Source: Janibacter sp. DB-40 (GTDB taxonomy: Bacteria > Actinomycetota > Actinomycetes > Actinomycetales > Dermatophilaceae). From it: a stretch of 64,000 nt of DNA. The stretch spans positions 434,001 to 498,000 of the forward strand of contig NZ_CP120360.1 in assembly GCF_029510815.1 (NCBI RefSeq), in the 5' to 3' direction. Positions 36,445 to 45,657 of this stretch are shown in pieces. The position numbers were made by a program, and so were the translations under genes. Numbering within the stretch: position 1 is the stretch's first letter; each line of letters begins with the position of its first letter. The notes beneath the pieces were generated by a model. That model searched no databases and was not told the DNA's origin. It saw only the letters and a program-made list of their open reading frames with translations.

Positions 36445-36768
36445 ATGATCCGCTACACCCTGCTCCGGTTCCTCATCTTCTTCGGGTGCCTCGCGTTGTT
36501 CTGGCTGCTCGGCCTGCGGGACTCCAGCGAGCTGCCCTGGCTGGCCGTCCTCGCCGCCATCGCGTCGATGGTCATCTCGGCGTTCGTGCTCAAGCCCTTC
36601 CGGGCGGAGATGATCCAGCAGATCGAGGAGCGGCGTGCCGCCAAGGCGGAGAAGCGCGCCGCCCGGACCGACACCGACGAGGCCGTCGAGGACCGCGCCC
36701 AGGACCGCACGGCGACCGAACGCGCGGCCGAGTCCTCCGTGGAGGACGAGGAAGAGACCTACCGCTGA
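36445..36768 (+). CDS. DUF4229 family small membrane protein
   Basis: 107 residues from ATG 36445, eight bases after ccsB. Two helices (about 6-22 and 31-49) and a charged tail rich in Glu/Arg/Ala. FVLKPFRAEMIQQIEERRAAK is the family-type juncture. No function is known. Its regular place after ccsB in actinobacteria suggests a link with cytochrome maturation or quinone metabolism but gives no mechanism. Convergent with menA, 12 bases apart. Confidence 0.82.
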   Translation: MIRYTLLRFLIFFGCLALFWLLGLRDSSELPWLAVLAAIASMVISAFVLKPFRAEMIQQIEERRAAKAEKRAARTDTDEAVEDRAQDRTATERAAESSVEDEEETYR

Positions 36769-36780
36769 GGCCCCTCCGAC

Positions 36781-37671
36781 TCAGACGGCGAGCGGGACGA
36801 CCAGCAGGACGGCCCAGGCCAGCTCGGCGATGCCGGTCAGGCCCAGCGCGGGGATCAGTGCCCGGCCGGTGGCCCCGTCCTTGACGGCCTTGATCCCCGG
36901 CCGAGCGACGAGCAGCCCGAGGAGGGCGACCGGGGCCCAGACCTGCCAGATGGCCATGAGCAGCGTGCACACGGCGGCCACGAGGAAGAGCGCGAGGTAG
37001 AGCCGGCGGGTGCCCGCGTCGCCGAGGCGGACCGCGAGCGTGGTCTTGCCGGTCTCGCTGTCGGTGGGGATGTCGCGCAGGTTGTTGGCCACGAGGATCG
37101 CGCTGGCCAGTGATCCGACACCGATGGCGCCGAGCACGCCGATGGGGGTGATCGTGCCGATCTGGGTGTAGAGCGTGCCGAGCGTGGCGACGAGGCCGAA
37201 GAAGATGAAGACGTACACCTCACCCAGCCCGCGGTAGCCGTACGGGTTGTCGCCGCCGGTGTATCGCCAGGCCGCGAGGATCGCGAGCGCGCCGATCGGC
37301 AGAAGGATCCACGCCGCACTCAGGGCGACGAGCGCGAAGCCGAAGAACCCGCCGAGCCCCAGGAAGGCGAAGGCCATCGCCTTCACATCGGCCGGTGCGG
37401 CCAGCCCCTGCCCGACGAGACGGACGGGGCCGACGCGCTCCTCGTCCGTGCCGCGGATGCCGTCGCTGTAGTCGTTGGCGTAGTTGACGCCGATCTGCAG
37501 GCAGCAGGAGACCAGCAGGGCCAGCAGCGCGAAGCCGAGGACGGCACCGGTCTCCTCCTCCTCGATGTTGAGGTGCGCCGCCGCGGCGGCGGTGCCGACG
37601 ACGACGGGTGCGATGGCTGCGGGGAGGGTTCGCGGTCGGGCGCCGGCGATCCAGTCGGAGAGTGAGGCCAC
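36781..37671 (-). CDS. menA: 1,4-dihydroxy-2-naphthoate polyprenyltransferase
   Basis: 296 residues from ATG 37671. UbiA-family membrane enzyme with about nine helices. First Asp-rich motif NYANDYSDGIRGTDE (about 63-77) and second NNLRDIPTD (about 194-202) bind the Mg-diphosphate. It joins the polyprenyl chain to DHNA, giving demethylmenaquinone. Followed on the same strand by nothing; menE lies upstream on the same strand, 21 bases away. Confidence 0.95.
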   Translation of the reverse strand: MASLSDWIAGARPRTLPAAIAPVVVGTAAAAAHLNIEEEETGAVLGFALLALLVSCCLQIGVNYANDYSDGIRGTDEERVGPVRLVGQGLAAPADVKAMAFAFLGLGGFFGFALVALSAAWILLPIGALAILAAWRYTGGDNPYGYRGLGEVYVFIFFGLVATLGTLYTQIGTITPIGVLGAIGVGSLASAILVANNLRDIPTDSETGKTTLAVRLGDAGTRRLYLALFLVAAVCTLLMAIWQVWAPVALLGLLVARPGIKAVKDGATGRALIPALGLTGIAELAWAVLLVVPLAV

Positions 37672-37692
37672 GATGGTCGATCCTACGAGCGA

Positions 37693-38886
37693 TCAGGCCT
37701 CGAGCAGGCGCGCCACGGCGGTGCGGTCGGGCTTTCCGGGGCCGCGCAGGGGCATCTCCGTCACGACGAGGACCCGCCGGGGGAGCGCGTGGGCGGGCAG
37801 GTGCGGCCGCAGCATCTCGCGGATCTCGCCGAGCCCGTCCGCGGGCACCGGACCGGGCGGCGGTCCCCCGGGCGAGGTGACCGCGGCGAGCCCGACGATC
37901 TGGCCCCACTCGGGGTCCGGCAGGCCGACGACCACGGCGCCGGTGACAGCCGGGACGTGCGCGACGACCGCCTCCTCGACGGTGCGGGGGGTGACCTTCA
38001 TCCCGCCGGTGTTGATCAGGTCGTCCGACCGACCCAGGACGGTGACCCTCCCTTCGCCGTCGACGGAGCCGAGGTCGCTGGTGCGGAACCATGTCTGCCC
38101 GTCCCGGACGACGAAGGCGTCCGTCTCGAGCCCGAGGTAGCCGTGCGCGACGACCGGCCCGCCGATCTCGAGGGCGCCGTCGTCCCCGGTGCGCACGGTG
38201 ACGTCGCGCAGTGGCGTGCCGTTGTAGACGCAGCCGCCGGCGGTCTCGGACATGCCGTAGGTGGTCACGAGGCGCACACCCTCGGAGCGGGCCCGGTCGA
38301 GCAGCGGTGCGGGAGTCACGGCCCCGCCCACGAGGATCGCGTCGAAGCGACGCAGCGCCTCCAGCCCGAGCGGGTCCTCGACGAGCCGGGCCAGCTGGGT
38401 GGGCACGAGGGAGGTGTAGCGGCGCTCCCCGTGCATCCGCGCCGTGGCCTCGACGAGGGCTAAGGCGCTGTCCTGAGGTGCGAGAGCCCCCCGGCCCGAG
38501 CCTCGAAGGGGGGTGGCCCCCGACGCCTCGAGGACCACCGGCGTCGTCCCTGCCGTGATGCTGCGCAGCAGCACCTGCAGCCCCGCGATGTGGTGCGGGG
38601 GCAGGGCGAGCAGCCACTGCCCGTGGCCACCCAGCCGCTCGGCGGTCGCCTCGGCGCTCGCGATGAGGTTCGCGGCGGTGAGGAGGGAGAGCTTGGGGGT
38701 GCCGGTCGAGCCGGAGGTCGCGACGGCGACCGCGAGGTCGTCGGGGACCGGCCCGTCCGGGACGCTCGGCGACTCGTCCGGGGAGTGCGGGTGGATGGGG
38801 GCGGTACCGGTCAGCGCGCGCTCCAGGGTGGGGAGGGCGCCGAGCATGGCGGGGCCTGCGGGCAGGGGGAGCGGGGTGATCGGCAC
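37693..38886 (-). CDS. menE: o-succinylbenzoate--CoA ligase
   Basis: 397 residues from GTG 38886; the frame is open further to 38955 but without a better start. ANL superfamily: P-loop TSGSTGTPKLSLLT (about 61-74), TYGMSETAGGC (about 212-222), DLGSVDGEGRVTVLGRSDDLINTGG (A8 region) and a C-terminal GKPDR with the catalytic Lys. It activates o-succinylbenzoate with CoA and ATP. The short N-terminus is typical of the actinobacterial form (about 350-400 residues). Probably co-transcribed with menA. Confidence 0.9.
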   Translation of the reverse strand: MPITPLPLPAGPAMLGALPTLERALTGTAPIHPHSPDESPSVPDGPVPDDLAVAVATSGSTGTPKLSLLTAANLIASAEATAERLGGHGQWLLALPPHHIAGLQVLLRSITAGTTPVVLEASGATPLRGSGRGALAPQDSALALVEATARMHGERRYTSLVPTQLARLVEDPLGLEALRRFDAILVGGAVTPAPLLDRARSEGVRLVTTYGMSETAGGCVYNGTPLRDVTVRTGDDGALEIGGPVVAHGYLGLETDAFVVRDGQTWFRTSDLGSVDGEGRVTVLGRSDDLINTGGMKVTPRTVEEAVVAHVPAVTGAVVVGLPDPEWGQIVGLAAVTSPGGPPPGPVPADGLGEIREMLRPHLPAHALPRRVLVVTEMPLRGPGKPDRTAVARLLEA

Positions 38887-38977
38887 CCGTCCATCTTGGC
38901 GGATGCACAGGGCGCCGGGGGGAGCCCCTCCACAAACCTGTCGGGCCAACCCCATCGTCAGCGCGCGTCGGCCTCCC

Positions 38978-38983
38978 TAGCGT
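38978..38983 (+). promoter_or_regulatory. Candidate -10 box of an apparently leaderless promoter
   Basis: TAGCGT seven bases before ATG 38991, in the phrase CCTAGCGTCGTCC that nearly repeats the one before glpR at 4316-4328. Confidence 0.45.
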
Positions 38984-38990
38984 CGTCCGC

Positions 38991-39569
38991 ATGGGGATGA
39001 CACGTTGTGCTTCCGTCGGCCGTGTGGGCGTGCCGCCGCAGGGGTGGGCGCGGGCAGCTGCGCTCGGCTGCCTGCTGTGCGTCCTGCCCTCGATCCTGTG
39101 GCGCCTGGCGATGCTCGCCGGGGTGGACACCGGCTTCGCCGACGCGGACTGGTACCGCGCCGAGGGCTCCCGGATCGCCTACGTCCTCGGCCTCGATGCC
39201 CTGCAGCTGGCCGGGGCCCTGCTCTGCCTCGGTCTGGCCCAGCCGTGGGGCGAACGGGTACCTCCCTTCGTCCCGGGCCTCGGCGGCAGGACCCTCCATC
39301 GGCTGCTGCCGATGGCCCTGGGGGGAGCCGGGGCCGTGCTGCTGTACGTCGTCATGGGGATGCTGGTCACCTCGTACGGCAGCGTGTGGCTGGGGATGCG
39401 CGAGGGATGGACGCCGGCGGCGGGGATGGAGCCGCTCGAGGCGACCATGCTGGGTCTGGCCTACGCCCCGCTCTTCGCCTGGCCGGTGGTGCTCACCGTG
39501 GCGCTCGTGGGCTACTGGCGGCGCCGCAGCCCCCTTCGCCCGCCATCAGGTGGTCATCTCGTGCGGTGA
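38991..39569 (+). CDS. Membrane protein of unknown function
   Basis: 192 residues from ATG 38991 (ATG 38997 also possible). Four likely helices (about 22-42, 62-82, 103-125 and 148-172), a basic C-terminus. Two helices look like WRLAMLAGVDTGF and LLPMALGGAGAVLL. No motif recognised. Located between menE and a GntP permease on opposite strands; it shares no obvious pathway. Its end overlaps one arm of an inverted repeat. Confidence 0.72.
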   Translation: MGMTRCASVGRVGVPPQGWARAAALGCLLCVLPSILWRLAMLAGVDTGFADADWYRAEGSRIAYVLGLDALQLAGALLCLGLAQPWGERVPPFVPGLGGRTLHRLLPMALGGAGAVLLYVVMGMLVTSYGSVWLGMREGWTPAAGMEPLEATMLGLAYAPLFAWPVVLTVALVGYWRRRSPLRPPSGGHLVR

Positions 39570-39606
39570 GGACCGACGGGAAGCGCACCAACCGACCACC
39601 TGATGG
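39543..39606. terminator. 13-bp perfect inverted repeat between convergent genes
   Basis: CCATCAGGTGGTC at 39543-39555 and its exact complement at 39594-39606, spacer 38. The left arm lies in the last codons of the membrane-protein gene, the right arm before the end of gntP. Probably a bidirectional terminator although no T run follows. Confidence 0.5.
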
Positions 39607-39615
39607 TGACCGGGT

Positions 39616-41049
39616 TCAGGCGAAGATGCTGGCCACGAGCACCAGCGGCAGCGAGACGACCGCGCCGAGGGAGGTCGCGAGGGTCAGTGTCTTCAGCGCG
39701 CCCTGGGTGGACAGGCCGAGGAGGCTCTTGAACATCCAGAAGAAGTTGCTGTTGACGTGCAGGGCGAACATCGCGCCCGAGGCGATCGCCAGCGCGATGA
39801 CGACGGGGTCGACCCCGGTGGAGGCGACGACCGGAGCGATGATGCCGGCCGCGGTGATCGCGCCGACCGACACGGAGCCGATGGCGAAGTGCAGCAGCGC
39901 GGCGATGAACCACGACAGCAGGACGGTGACGAGGATCGGCGCGCCGGCGTCCGCGGAGAAGAGCCCCGCGAGGGTCTTGTCGAGGCCCGTCTCGCTGATC
40001 ACGGCGCCCAGCGAGCCACCGATCCCGGTGATGAGCAGGATCTCGCCGGTGGTGCGGAAGCCGTGGGAGAGCGCGTTGCCCGTCCCGTCGCTGCCCAGGG
40101 TCCGGCGGCCGATGACGAAGGCGACGAGCAGGCCGATGAAGAGCGCGATGTTGGCATTGCCGACGAAGGCGATGACCGCGCTGTCGCTGCCGAAGAGCTC
40201 GGCGAAGGCGCCCGTCGCGATGAGGACGAGCGGGATGAGCACCGGGCTGAGGCGCAGGATCAGCGGCATCTGGAGTGCCTTGGCCGGGATCGCGTCGGGG
40301 TCCTCGATGTCGGGGTCGTGCGCGTCGTGCGCCGCCCGGTGCTCGTCCTCGGTGCCGATGGCCTCCCACGCGGCGTGGTGCGGGTGGTCGGGGTGCTCGA
40401 CCTCGTCCTCGTCGATGTCGGTGCGCTCGTTCCAGAAGCCGGTGGCCAGCAACAGCTTGAAGAGGAAGGCCACCACCAGCGCGGTGATCAGCCCGATCGG
40501 GGCTCCGTAGATGAGGTACGTGCCCAGGGGCAGGTCGAGCAGCCCGGCGACGGCGACGGCCGCCAGCCCCGGCACGACGAAGACGTACCCCGAGAAGATG
40601 CCGATGGCGATGGCCCCCGCGAGCCACGGGAGACCGCGGCGCTTGTTGATCACCGGCGCGGCCTGCCGGGCCATCGGCGAGGCGAGGACCACCTGCACGT
40701 CGACGTAGATCGACGGGAAGATCGTCGACAGCGCAGCGGCCATCGCGTAGGGCAGGCGGCCCCCGACGCGGGCGGCGATGATGTCCACCAGCCGGCGGAA
40801 GGTCCCGGTCGCCTGCAGCAACGAGCCGATGAGCACGCCGAAGCCGATGAGCAGACCGACCTCGGTCATGATGTCGCCGAAGCCGACCGTGATCGCCTCG
40901 GTGGTCCCCGCCAGCCCGACCCCGGCAGACAGGCCGAGGAAGAGCGAGGAGACGATCAGCGAGATGACCGGGTCGACCTTGAACCTGATGATCAGCAGGA
41001 TCGCGAGGGCGATGGCGATGAGGGTGAGGGCGACGTCCACGGCGGGCAC
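39616..41049 (-). CDS. GntP-family gluconate/organic-acid permease
   Basis: 477 residues from GTG 41049. Twelve or so helices with the family phrases FGVLIGSLLQATGTFRRL and ITGIGGSLGAVISETGL; two symmetric halves. An insertion in the central cytoplasmic loop (about 212-258) is very rich in His, Asp and Glu (HPDHPHHAAW, DEHRAAHDAHD) and might bind metal; I have no evidence that it does. Substrates of the family are gluconate, fructuronate or similar acids with H+. Sits inside the men region without an obvious functional tie. Confidence 0.88.
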   Translation of the reverse strand: MPAVDVALTLIAIALAILLIIRFKVDPVISLIVSSLFLGLSAGVGLAGTTEAITVGFGDIMTEVGLLIGFGVLIGSLLQATGTFRRLVDIIAARVGGRLPYAMAAALSTIFPSIYVDVQVVLASPMARQAAPVINKRRGLPWLAGAIAIGIFSGYVFVVPGLAAVAVAGLLDLPLGTYLIYGAPIGLITALVVAFLFKLLLATGFWNERTDIDEDEVEHPDHPHHAAWEAIGTEDEHRAAHDAHDPDIEDPDAIPAKALQMPLILRLSPVLIPLVLIATGAFAELFGSDSAVIAFVGNANIALFIGLLVAFVIGRRTLGSDGTGNALSHGFRTTGEILLITGIGGSLGAVISETGLDKTLAGLFSADAGAPILVTVLLSWFIAALLHFAIGSVSVGAITAAGIIAPVVASTGVDPVVIALAIASGAMFALHVNSNFFWMFKSLLGLSTQGALKTLTLATSLGAVVSLPLVLVASIFA

Positions 41050-41117
41050 CCTACGCGCCGGTGGCCGGCATCACACCTCGGGACCTCGGCTGCCCAACGG
41101 GTGAGAAGGGGGTGGGA

Positions 41118-42074
41118 TCAGAAGTACCAGGGGAAGGAGGACCAGTCCGGGTCGCGCTTGTCGAGGAACTGGTCGCGCCCCTCCACGGCCTCGTCGGTCA
41201 TGTACGCCAAGCGGGTGGCCTCGCCGGCGAAGACCTGCTGGCCCATGAGGCCGTCGTCGGTGAGGTTCAGGGCGAACTTGACCATCCGGATCGCGGTCGG
41301 CGACTTGGCCATGATCTCGCGAGCCATCTGCAGCGCCTCGACCTCGATCTCGGCGTGCTCGACGACCGCGTTGACCGCGCCCCACTCGTAGGCCTCCTGG
41401 CCGGTGTAGGCGCGGCCGAGGAAGAAGATCTCGCGAGCGCGCTTCTGCCCGACCATCTTCGCCAGGTAGGCGCTGCCGTAGCCGCCGTCGAAGGAGCCCA
41501 CGTCGGCGTCGGTCTGCTTGAAGCGGGCGTGCTGGCTGGCGATCGTCATGTCGCAGACGACGTGCAGCGAGTGCCCGCCGCCGGCGGCCCAGCCGCCGAC
41601 GAGGGCGATGACGACCTTCGGCATGGTGCGGATGAGGCGCTGCACCTCGAGGATGTGCAGCCGGCCCCCTTCGGCCTTGACCCGGCGCTCGTCGACGCCC
41701 GCGACGCTGTCGTCGCCGGTCGGGTCGCTCGCGTACTGGTACCCGGAGCGGCCGCGGATGCGCTGGTCACCCCCGGTGCAGAACGACCAGCCCTGCGTCG
41801 TCGCGCTGCTGCCCTCGCGCGGCGTCGGGCCGTTGCCGGTGAGCAGGACGACACCGACGTCGGGGCTGCGGCGGGCGTGATCGAGCGTGCGGTAGAGCTC
41901 GTCGACCGTGTGCGGCCGGAAGGCGTTGAGGATCTCTGGCCGGTCGAAGGCGATCCGCACGCAGCCGAGCTCCGTGGACCGGTGGTACGTGATGTCGGTG
42001 AGGTCCTCGAAGCCGGGGACCACCTCCCAGGCCCGCGGGTCGAAGGTCTCGCTGACGTTCTCCAGTGCGCTCAC
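41118..42074 (-). CDS. menB: 1,4-dihydroxy-2-naphthoyl-CoA synthase
   Basis: 318 residues from GTG 42074. Crotonase fold: GGDQRIRGRSGYQYA, oxyanion glycines in GGWAAGGGHSLHVVCD (about 157-172), TDADVGSFDGGYGSAYLAK (about 186-204) with the catalytic Asp, and C-terminal SSFPWYF closing the trimer site. It cyclises OSB-CoA to DHNA-CoA. Length is normal for the long actinobacterial/MenB type. Stands alone on this strand between gntP and a divergent unknown gene. Confidence 0.95.
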   Translation of the reverse strand: MSALENVSETFDPRAWEVVPGFEDLTDITYHRSTELGCVRIAFDRPEILNAFRPHTVDELYRTLDHARRSPDVGVVLLTGNGPTPREGSSATTQGWSFCTGGDQRIRGRSGYQYASDPTGDDSVAGVDERRVKAEGGRLHILEVQRLIRTMPKVVIALVGGWAAGGGHSLHVVCDMTIASQHARFKQTDADVGSFDGGYGSAYLAKMVGQKRAREIFFLGRAYTGQEAYEWGAVNAVVEHAEIEVEALQMAREIMAKSPTAIRMVKFALNLTDDGLMGQQVFAGEATRLAYMTDEAVEGRDQFLDKRDPDWSSFPWYF

Positions 42075-42238
42075 GGGGCCGAGCCTATGGCCATCCGCTG
42101 GCGCGATCTCCACAACCCCCGTCGGCGGTCCGTCGACCCCCACAGCCGAGCGAAGGGGGGTCCCCCTCGCCTCCCGCAGCCGGTGGGCTGGGCAGGTGGC
42201 CGATCGCAGGGATCGGTCACCGACGAGAGGACGGACCG

Positions 42239-43111
42239 ATGGGCGAGCGCTGGTTGTACGGAGTGGATGGTGGGCTGCTGGAGCCTGAGGATGAATGGGG
42301 CAGGGACCCGTGGCTCGACGGGGTCCCGCCGCCCCGGGAGGGCGGTCGTGCCCAGGGCGGCTTGGGCACGGTGACCGAGGTCGTCCTGATCGACGGCCAG
42401 GTGGTGGACTCGGTGAGCCGCCCGGTCTCGGGGAGCGGCTACGAGTGTGCCGCCCTCGAGCTGGCGCACCTGCGTGAGCCCGCGCCGCCCCCACGGGTCG
42501 AGCGCGTCATCGTCCGGGAGGAGCCGCAGGAGCAGATGCTCCACTGGCTCGAGCGCGTGGTCGGCGGCAAGGAGGCCCTGGACGCGCTGGACGACGAGCC
42601 GCTGCCCCTGGGGGAGCCGCTCGAGGCCGGCCTGCTGCCGCTCGGGAGCCGCGACCTCGCGTGCGCCGTCGACGAGCACCTCGACCTGCTGGAGCCGGCG
42701 CCGATCCTGGCCGGGCAGCTGCTGACGGCCTACCGCCGGCTTCTCGCGACGGCCGCACACGAGGGGATGCTCCACCTGTGGCGGGACGTCCCACCGGCCA
42801 AGGTGACGGCGACGATCGTCCACACCGTCGTCAAGGCGAATGCGCTCACCGGGGCCGGCGCCCCCTTCAGCTACGGGACCTTCGTGCGGGGGCTGGGCGA
42901 GGGCACGGCGCCCTCGGCGCGTTCCCGCAGCCTGGCCCTGCTCGTCGGCGGGAGCCAGTGGCCGCACGGGCGCAGTCCCTCGGATGCCCCGGGGGTGTAC
43001 GTCCTCGGGGACACGGGCCTGCTCGTGAGCCGCTTCCGCAACGAGCTGATCACCTACCGTGACCTCGCTCGCACGGCCGATGCCGCCCGTGGGGAGGTGG
43101 CGACCGGCTGA
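42239..43111 (+). CDS. Hypothetical protein
   Basis: 290 residues from ATG 42239, with GAGAGGACGG upstream. Soluble, no signal peptide or helix. No motif known to me; the N-terminal third looks irregular and the region 140-250 is helical (EHLDLLEPAPILAGQLLTAYRRLLATAAHEGML, shown here in part by its LLTAYRRLLATA stretch). Upstream of a small alarmone synthetase gene in the same direction, 44 bases away. No function proposed. Confidence 0.7.
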   Translation: MGERWLYGVDGGLLEPEDEWGRDPWLDGVPPPREGGRAQGGLGTVTEVVLIDGQVVDSVSRPVSGSGYECAALELAHLREPAPPPRVERVIVREEPQEQMLHWLERVVGGKEALDALDDEPLPLGEPLEAGLLPLGSRDLACAVDEHLDLLEPAPILAGQLLTAYRRLLATAAHEGMLHLWRDVPPAKVTATIVHTVVKANALTGAGAPFSYGTFVRGLGEGTAPSARSRSLALLVGGSQWPHGRSPSDAPGVYVLGDTGLLVSRFRNELITYRDLARTADAARGEVATG

Positions 43112-43155
43112 CGTGCCGGGCGGCCTGAGGGGGTGATGTGAGGCAGGCTGTCCCC

Positions 43156-44148
43156 ATGGCGAGCAAGCAGTCGACCCGGATCCGCAGGGCCGTCCAGCGA
43201 TACGCCGCGGGACGCGAGGAGCTGCGCGCGGTCACGGATGCCTATGTCGCCCTCGTGACCCAGCTGCTCGACGACGCGGGCATCAACTACCTGGCGGTGA
43301 CCGGACGCACCAAGTCGGTGGAGTCCTTCGCGGGCAAGGCAGCCCGCCGTCTGCCGGGTGGTCGGCTCGCTCACCCGAAGCCGCTCACCGACATCACCGA
43401 CCAGATCGGTGTCCGTGTCGTCACCTACGTGCTCTCCGACGTCGCGGCGGTCGCCCAGCTGCTCTCGTCCCAGCTCGAGGTGCGTGAGGACCGCGACATG
43501 GGCCAGGAGACGGCGGACGCCGGACGGTTCGGCTACTCGAGCCGGCACCTCCTCGTCGCCCTCGACGAGGAGCGCGATGAGCCGGGGATCCCCGCCGGGA
43601 CCCAGGCGTCGATCCAGATCCGCACCGTGCTCCAGCACGCCTGGGCGGAGTTCGAGCACGACGTGCGCTACAAGGGATCCGTCAGCGCGGAGCACGGCCC
43701 CGACTTCGACCGCCGGTTCACCCTCGCCGCGGGGCTCCTCGAGCTGGCCGACCAGCAGTTCACCGCCATCCGCGACCGCCACCGCGAGGAGCTCACGTCG
43801 CCGGCAGAGGGAGCGGACGACGACCCACGGATCAGCCCCACCGACCTCGCCGCCTTCCTCGCCGGCCAGTTCACCGACGCCGGCTGGTCCCGCACCGACC
43901 ACTACGCGTGGATCAGCAGCCTGCTGCTCGAGCTCGGCATCACCTCGCTGTCCGAGCTGCGCGAGGTGCTGCGCGACGTCGACGTCGCGGCCATCGAGTC
44001 GCGGATGGGGTACCGCTACCCGCCCGGTGCGGTCCGCCGTCTCGATGACGCCCTGCTGTCGGTGTACGGACAGCGGTACGTCGAGCTCCACGGCAATGCA
44101 CACCGGGTCCCCCTGCTCGCCGCCAGGCTGGACAAGTTCACCGGCTGA
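43156..44148 (+). CDS. RelA/SpoT synthetase-domain protein (small alarmone synthetase)
   Basis: 330 residues from ATG 43156. Synthetase motifs in order: R51-x-KS (GRTKSVESF), DQIGVRVV (82-89), GYSSRHL (126-132, the nucleotide-binding Tyr), QIRTVLQHAWAEFEHD (154-169). No HD hydrolase, TGS or ACT domain. After the synthetase domain (about 20-200) comes a separate C-terminal region (about 225-330) with helical FLAGQFTDAGW and a YRYPPGAVRRL segment, absent from the ~220-residue SAS enzymes. Expected product is (p)ppGpp or a related alarmone; activity is not proven, and toxic SAS relatives exist. Confidence 0.85.
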   Translation: MASKQSTRIRRAVQRYAAGREELRAVTDAYVALVTQLLDDAGINYLAVTGRTKSVESFAGKAARRLPGGRLAHPKPLTDITDQIGVRVVTYVLSDVAAVAQLLSSQLEVREDRDMGQETADAGRFGYSSRHLLVALDEERDEPGIPAGTQASIQIRTVLQHAWAEFEHDVRYKGSVSAEHGPDFDRRFTLAAGLLELADQQFTAIRDRHREELTSPAEGADDDPRISPTDLAAFLAGQFTDAGWSRTDHYAWISSLLLELGITSLSELREVLRDVDVAAIESRMGYRYPPGAVRRLDDALLSVYGQRYVELHGNAHRVPLLAARLDKFTG

Positions 44149-44177
44149 CCGGTCGCGGCCTCGGTTACCGTCGGGCC

Positions 44178-44582
44178 ATGGCACTTCGCTGGTACCAGAT
44201 CTCCGTGGACGCGCGGGACGCCGCGACGCTTGCCCGCTGGTGGGCCGACGTCCTCGACTGGGAGCTCGGCTTCGAGGACGAGTACGAGGTCAACGTCGTG
44301 CCGCCCGGCACGAGCGACGACCCCGTCGACACGGTGGAGACGTGGCAGGCGATGCCGCCGACCTTCGTCTTCGCGCCGGTGCCCGAGGGCAAGACGGTGA
44401 AGAACCGCCTGCACATCGACCTCGCCCCGCACATCGACCAGGACCGGGACGCGCTGATCGAGGAGCTGCTGACCAAGGGCGCCGCCCGCGTCGACGTCGG
44501 CCAGGACCCCGATGTCACCTGGACGGTGCTCGCCGACCCGGAGGGCAACGAGTTCTGCGTGCTCTCCAGCCGCGACCGATGA
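44178..44582 (+). CDS. VOC family (glyoxalase-like) protein
   Basis: 134 residues from ATG 44178. Two betaalphabetabetabeta units: RWYQISVDARDAATLARWWADVL at the start (vicinal-oxygen-chelate superfamily of Glyoxalase_6 type), KNRLHIDLAPH in the middle, and DPEGNEFCVLSS at the end, where metal ligands lie in active members. Stop overlaps menC by ATGA, so it is coupled to menC, but an enzymatic role in menaquinone synthesis is not known. Confidence 0.83.
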   Translation: MALRWYQISVDARDAATLARWWADVLDWELGFEDEYEVNVVPPGTSDDPVDTVETWQAMPPTFVFAPVPEGKTVKNRLHIDLAPHIDQDRDALIEELLTKGAARVDVGQDPDVTWTVLADPEGNEFCVLSSRDR

Positions 44583-45562
44583 GCGCACCCACCCCGGACG
44601 AGCTGCTCGACGGGCTGCACGTCGTCACCCTGCCCCTGCGCACGCGGTTCCGCGGGATCACCGAGCGGGAGATCGCACTGGTGCGCGGGCCCCACGGATG
44701 GGCGGAGTTCGCCCCCTTCGTCGAGTACGGCCCGCAGGAGTCGGCCCGCTGGCTGGCCGCGGCACTCGAGGCCGCGTGGACCGGATGGCCGGACCCGGTG
44801 CGCACCACGGTGCCCGTCAACGCGACCGTCCCGGCGGTCCCCGCCGACGAGGTGGCCGGGGTCCTCGCCCGCTACGACGGATGCACCACCGCCAAGGTCA
44901 AGGTCGCCGAGACCGGCCAGACCCGGTCCGACGACATCGACCGGGTCGCCGCGGTCCGCGACACCATGGGTCCGCACGGTCGCATCCGCGTCGACGCCAA
45001 CGGCGGCTGGACCCTCGCCCAGGCGCACGACGCGCTCGCGGCCCTCGCCCCCTTCGGCCTGGAGTACGCCGAGCAACCCTGCGCCGATGTGCGGGACCTC
45101 GCCCGTCTGCGGAAGGAGCTGGCGCGCGCCGGTGTCGACGTGCCGATCGCCGCGGACGAGTCGATCCGCAAGGCCGAGGACCCGCTCGAGGTCGCCCGGC
45201 TGGGCGCCGCGGACCTCGTCGTGGTCAAGGTCGCACCTCTCGGCGGCGTCGCCCGTGCCCTCGAGGTCGTCGCGGACTGCGGACTGCCCGCCGTCGTCTC
45301 CTCCGCGATCGACTCCAGCGTCGGCCTGCGGGCCGGGGTGGCGCTCGCCGCGGCGCTGCCCGAGCTCGACCACGCCTGCGGTCTCGGCACCGCGGCGCTG
45401 CTCGGCGCCGACGTCACCACCGACCCGCTCCTGCCGGTGCAGGGCCGGCTGCCCGTGCGCGACGTCGTGCCCGATCCCGACTTGGTGGCCGCCCACGCCG
45501 CTCCCGCGGCACGGCTGGACTGGTGGCGCGACCGCGTCACCGCCGCCCTGGCGCACCTGTGA
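44579..45562 (+). CDS. menC: o-succinylbenzoate synthase
   Basis: 327 residues from ATG 44579. Enolase superfamily: KVKV (106-109, catalytic Lys), DANGGW (139-144, Asp ligand), EQPCAD (165-170, Glu ligand), ADES (192-195, Asp ligand) and KVAPLGG with Lys217. It dehydrates SHCHC to o-succinylbenzoate. Coupled to the VOC gene. The region after it holds two unrelated genes before menD. Confidence 0.93.
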   Translation: MSAPTPDELLDGLHVVTLPLRTRFRGITEREIALVRGPHGWAEFAPFVEYGPQESARWLAAALEAAWTGWPDPVRTTVPVNATVPAVPADEVAGVLARYDGCTTAKVKVAETGQTRSDDIDRVAAVRDTMGPHGRIRVDANGGWTLAQAHDALAALAPFGLEYAEQPCADVRDLARLRKELARAGVDVPIAADESIRKAEDPLEVARLGAADLVVVKVAPLGGVARALEVVADCGLPAVVSSAIDSSVGLRAGVALAAALPELDHACGLGTAALLGADVTTDPLLPVQGRLPVRDVVPDPDLVAAHAAPAARLDWWRDRVTAALAHL

Positions 45563-45657
45563 CGCGCACGTCCACAGCCCGAGCCGACTGACGCCGCTGC
45601 TCCACAACCGGCGCGAAGGGGGCGCCCGCCCACCCCGCGAGCCGGTGGGCTGTGGGC

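Noticed and set aside
39005..40510. A 501-codon plus-strand frame across gntP
   Set aside because: Starts inside the membrane-protein gene in another frame and runs antisense to gntP; no coding character.
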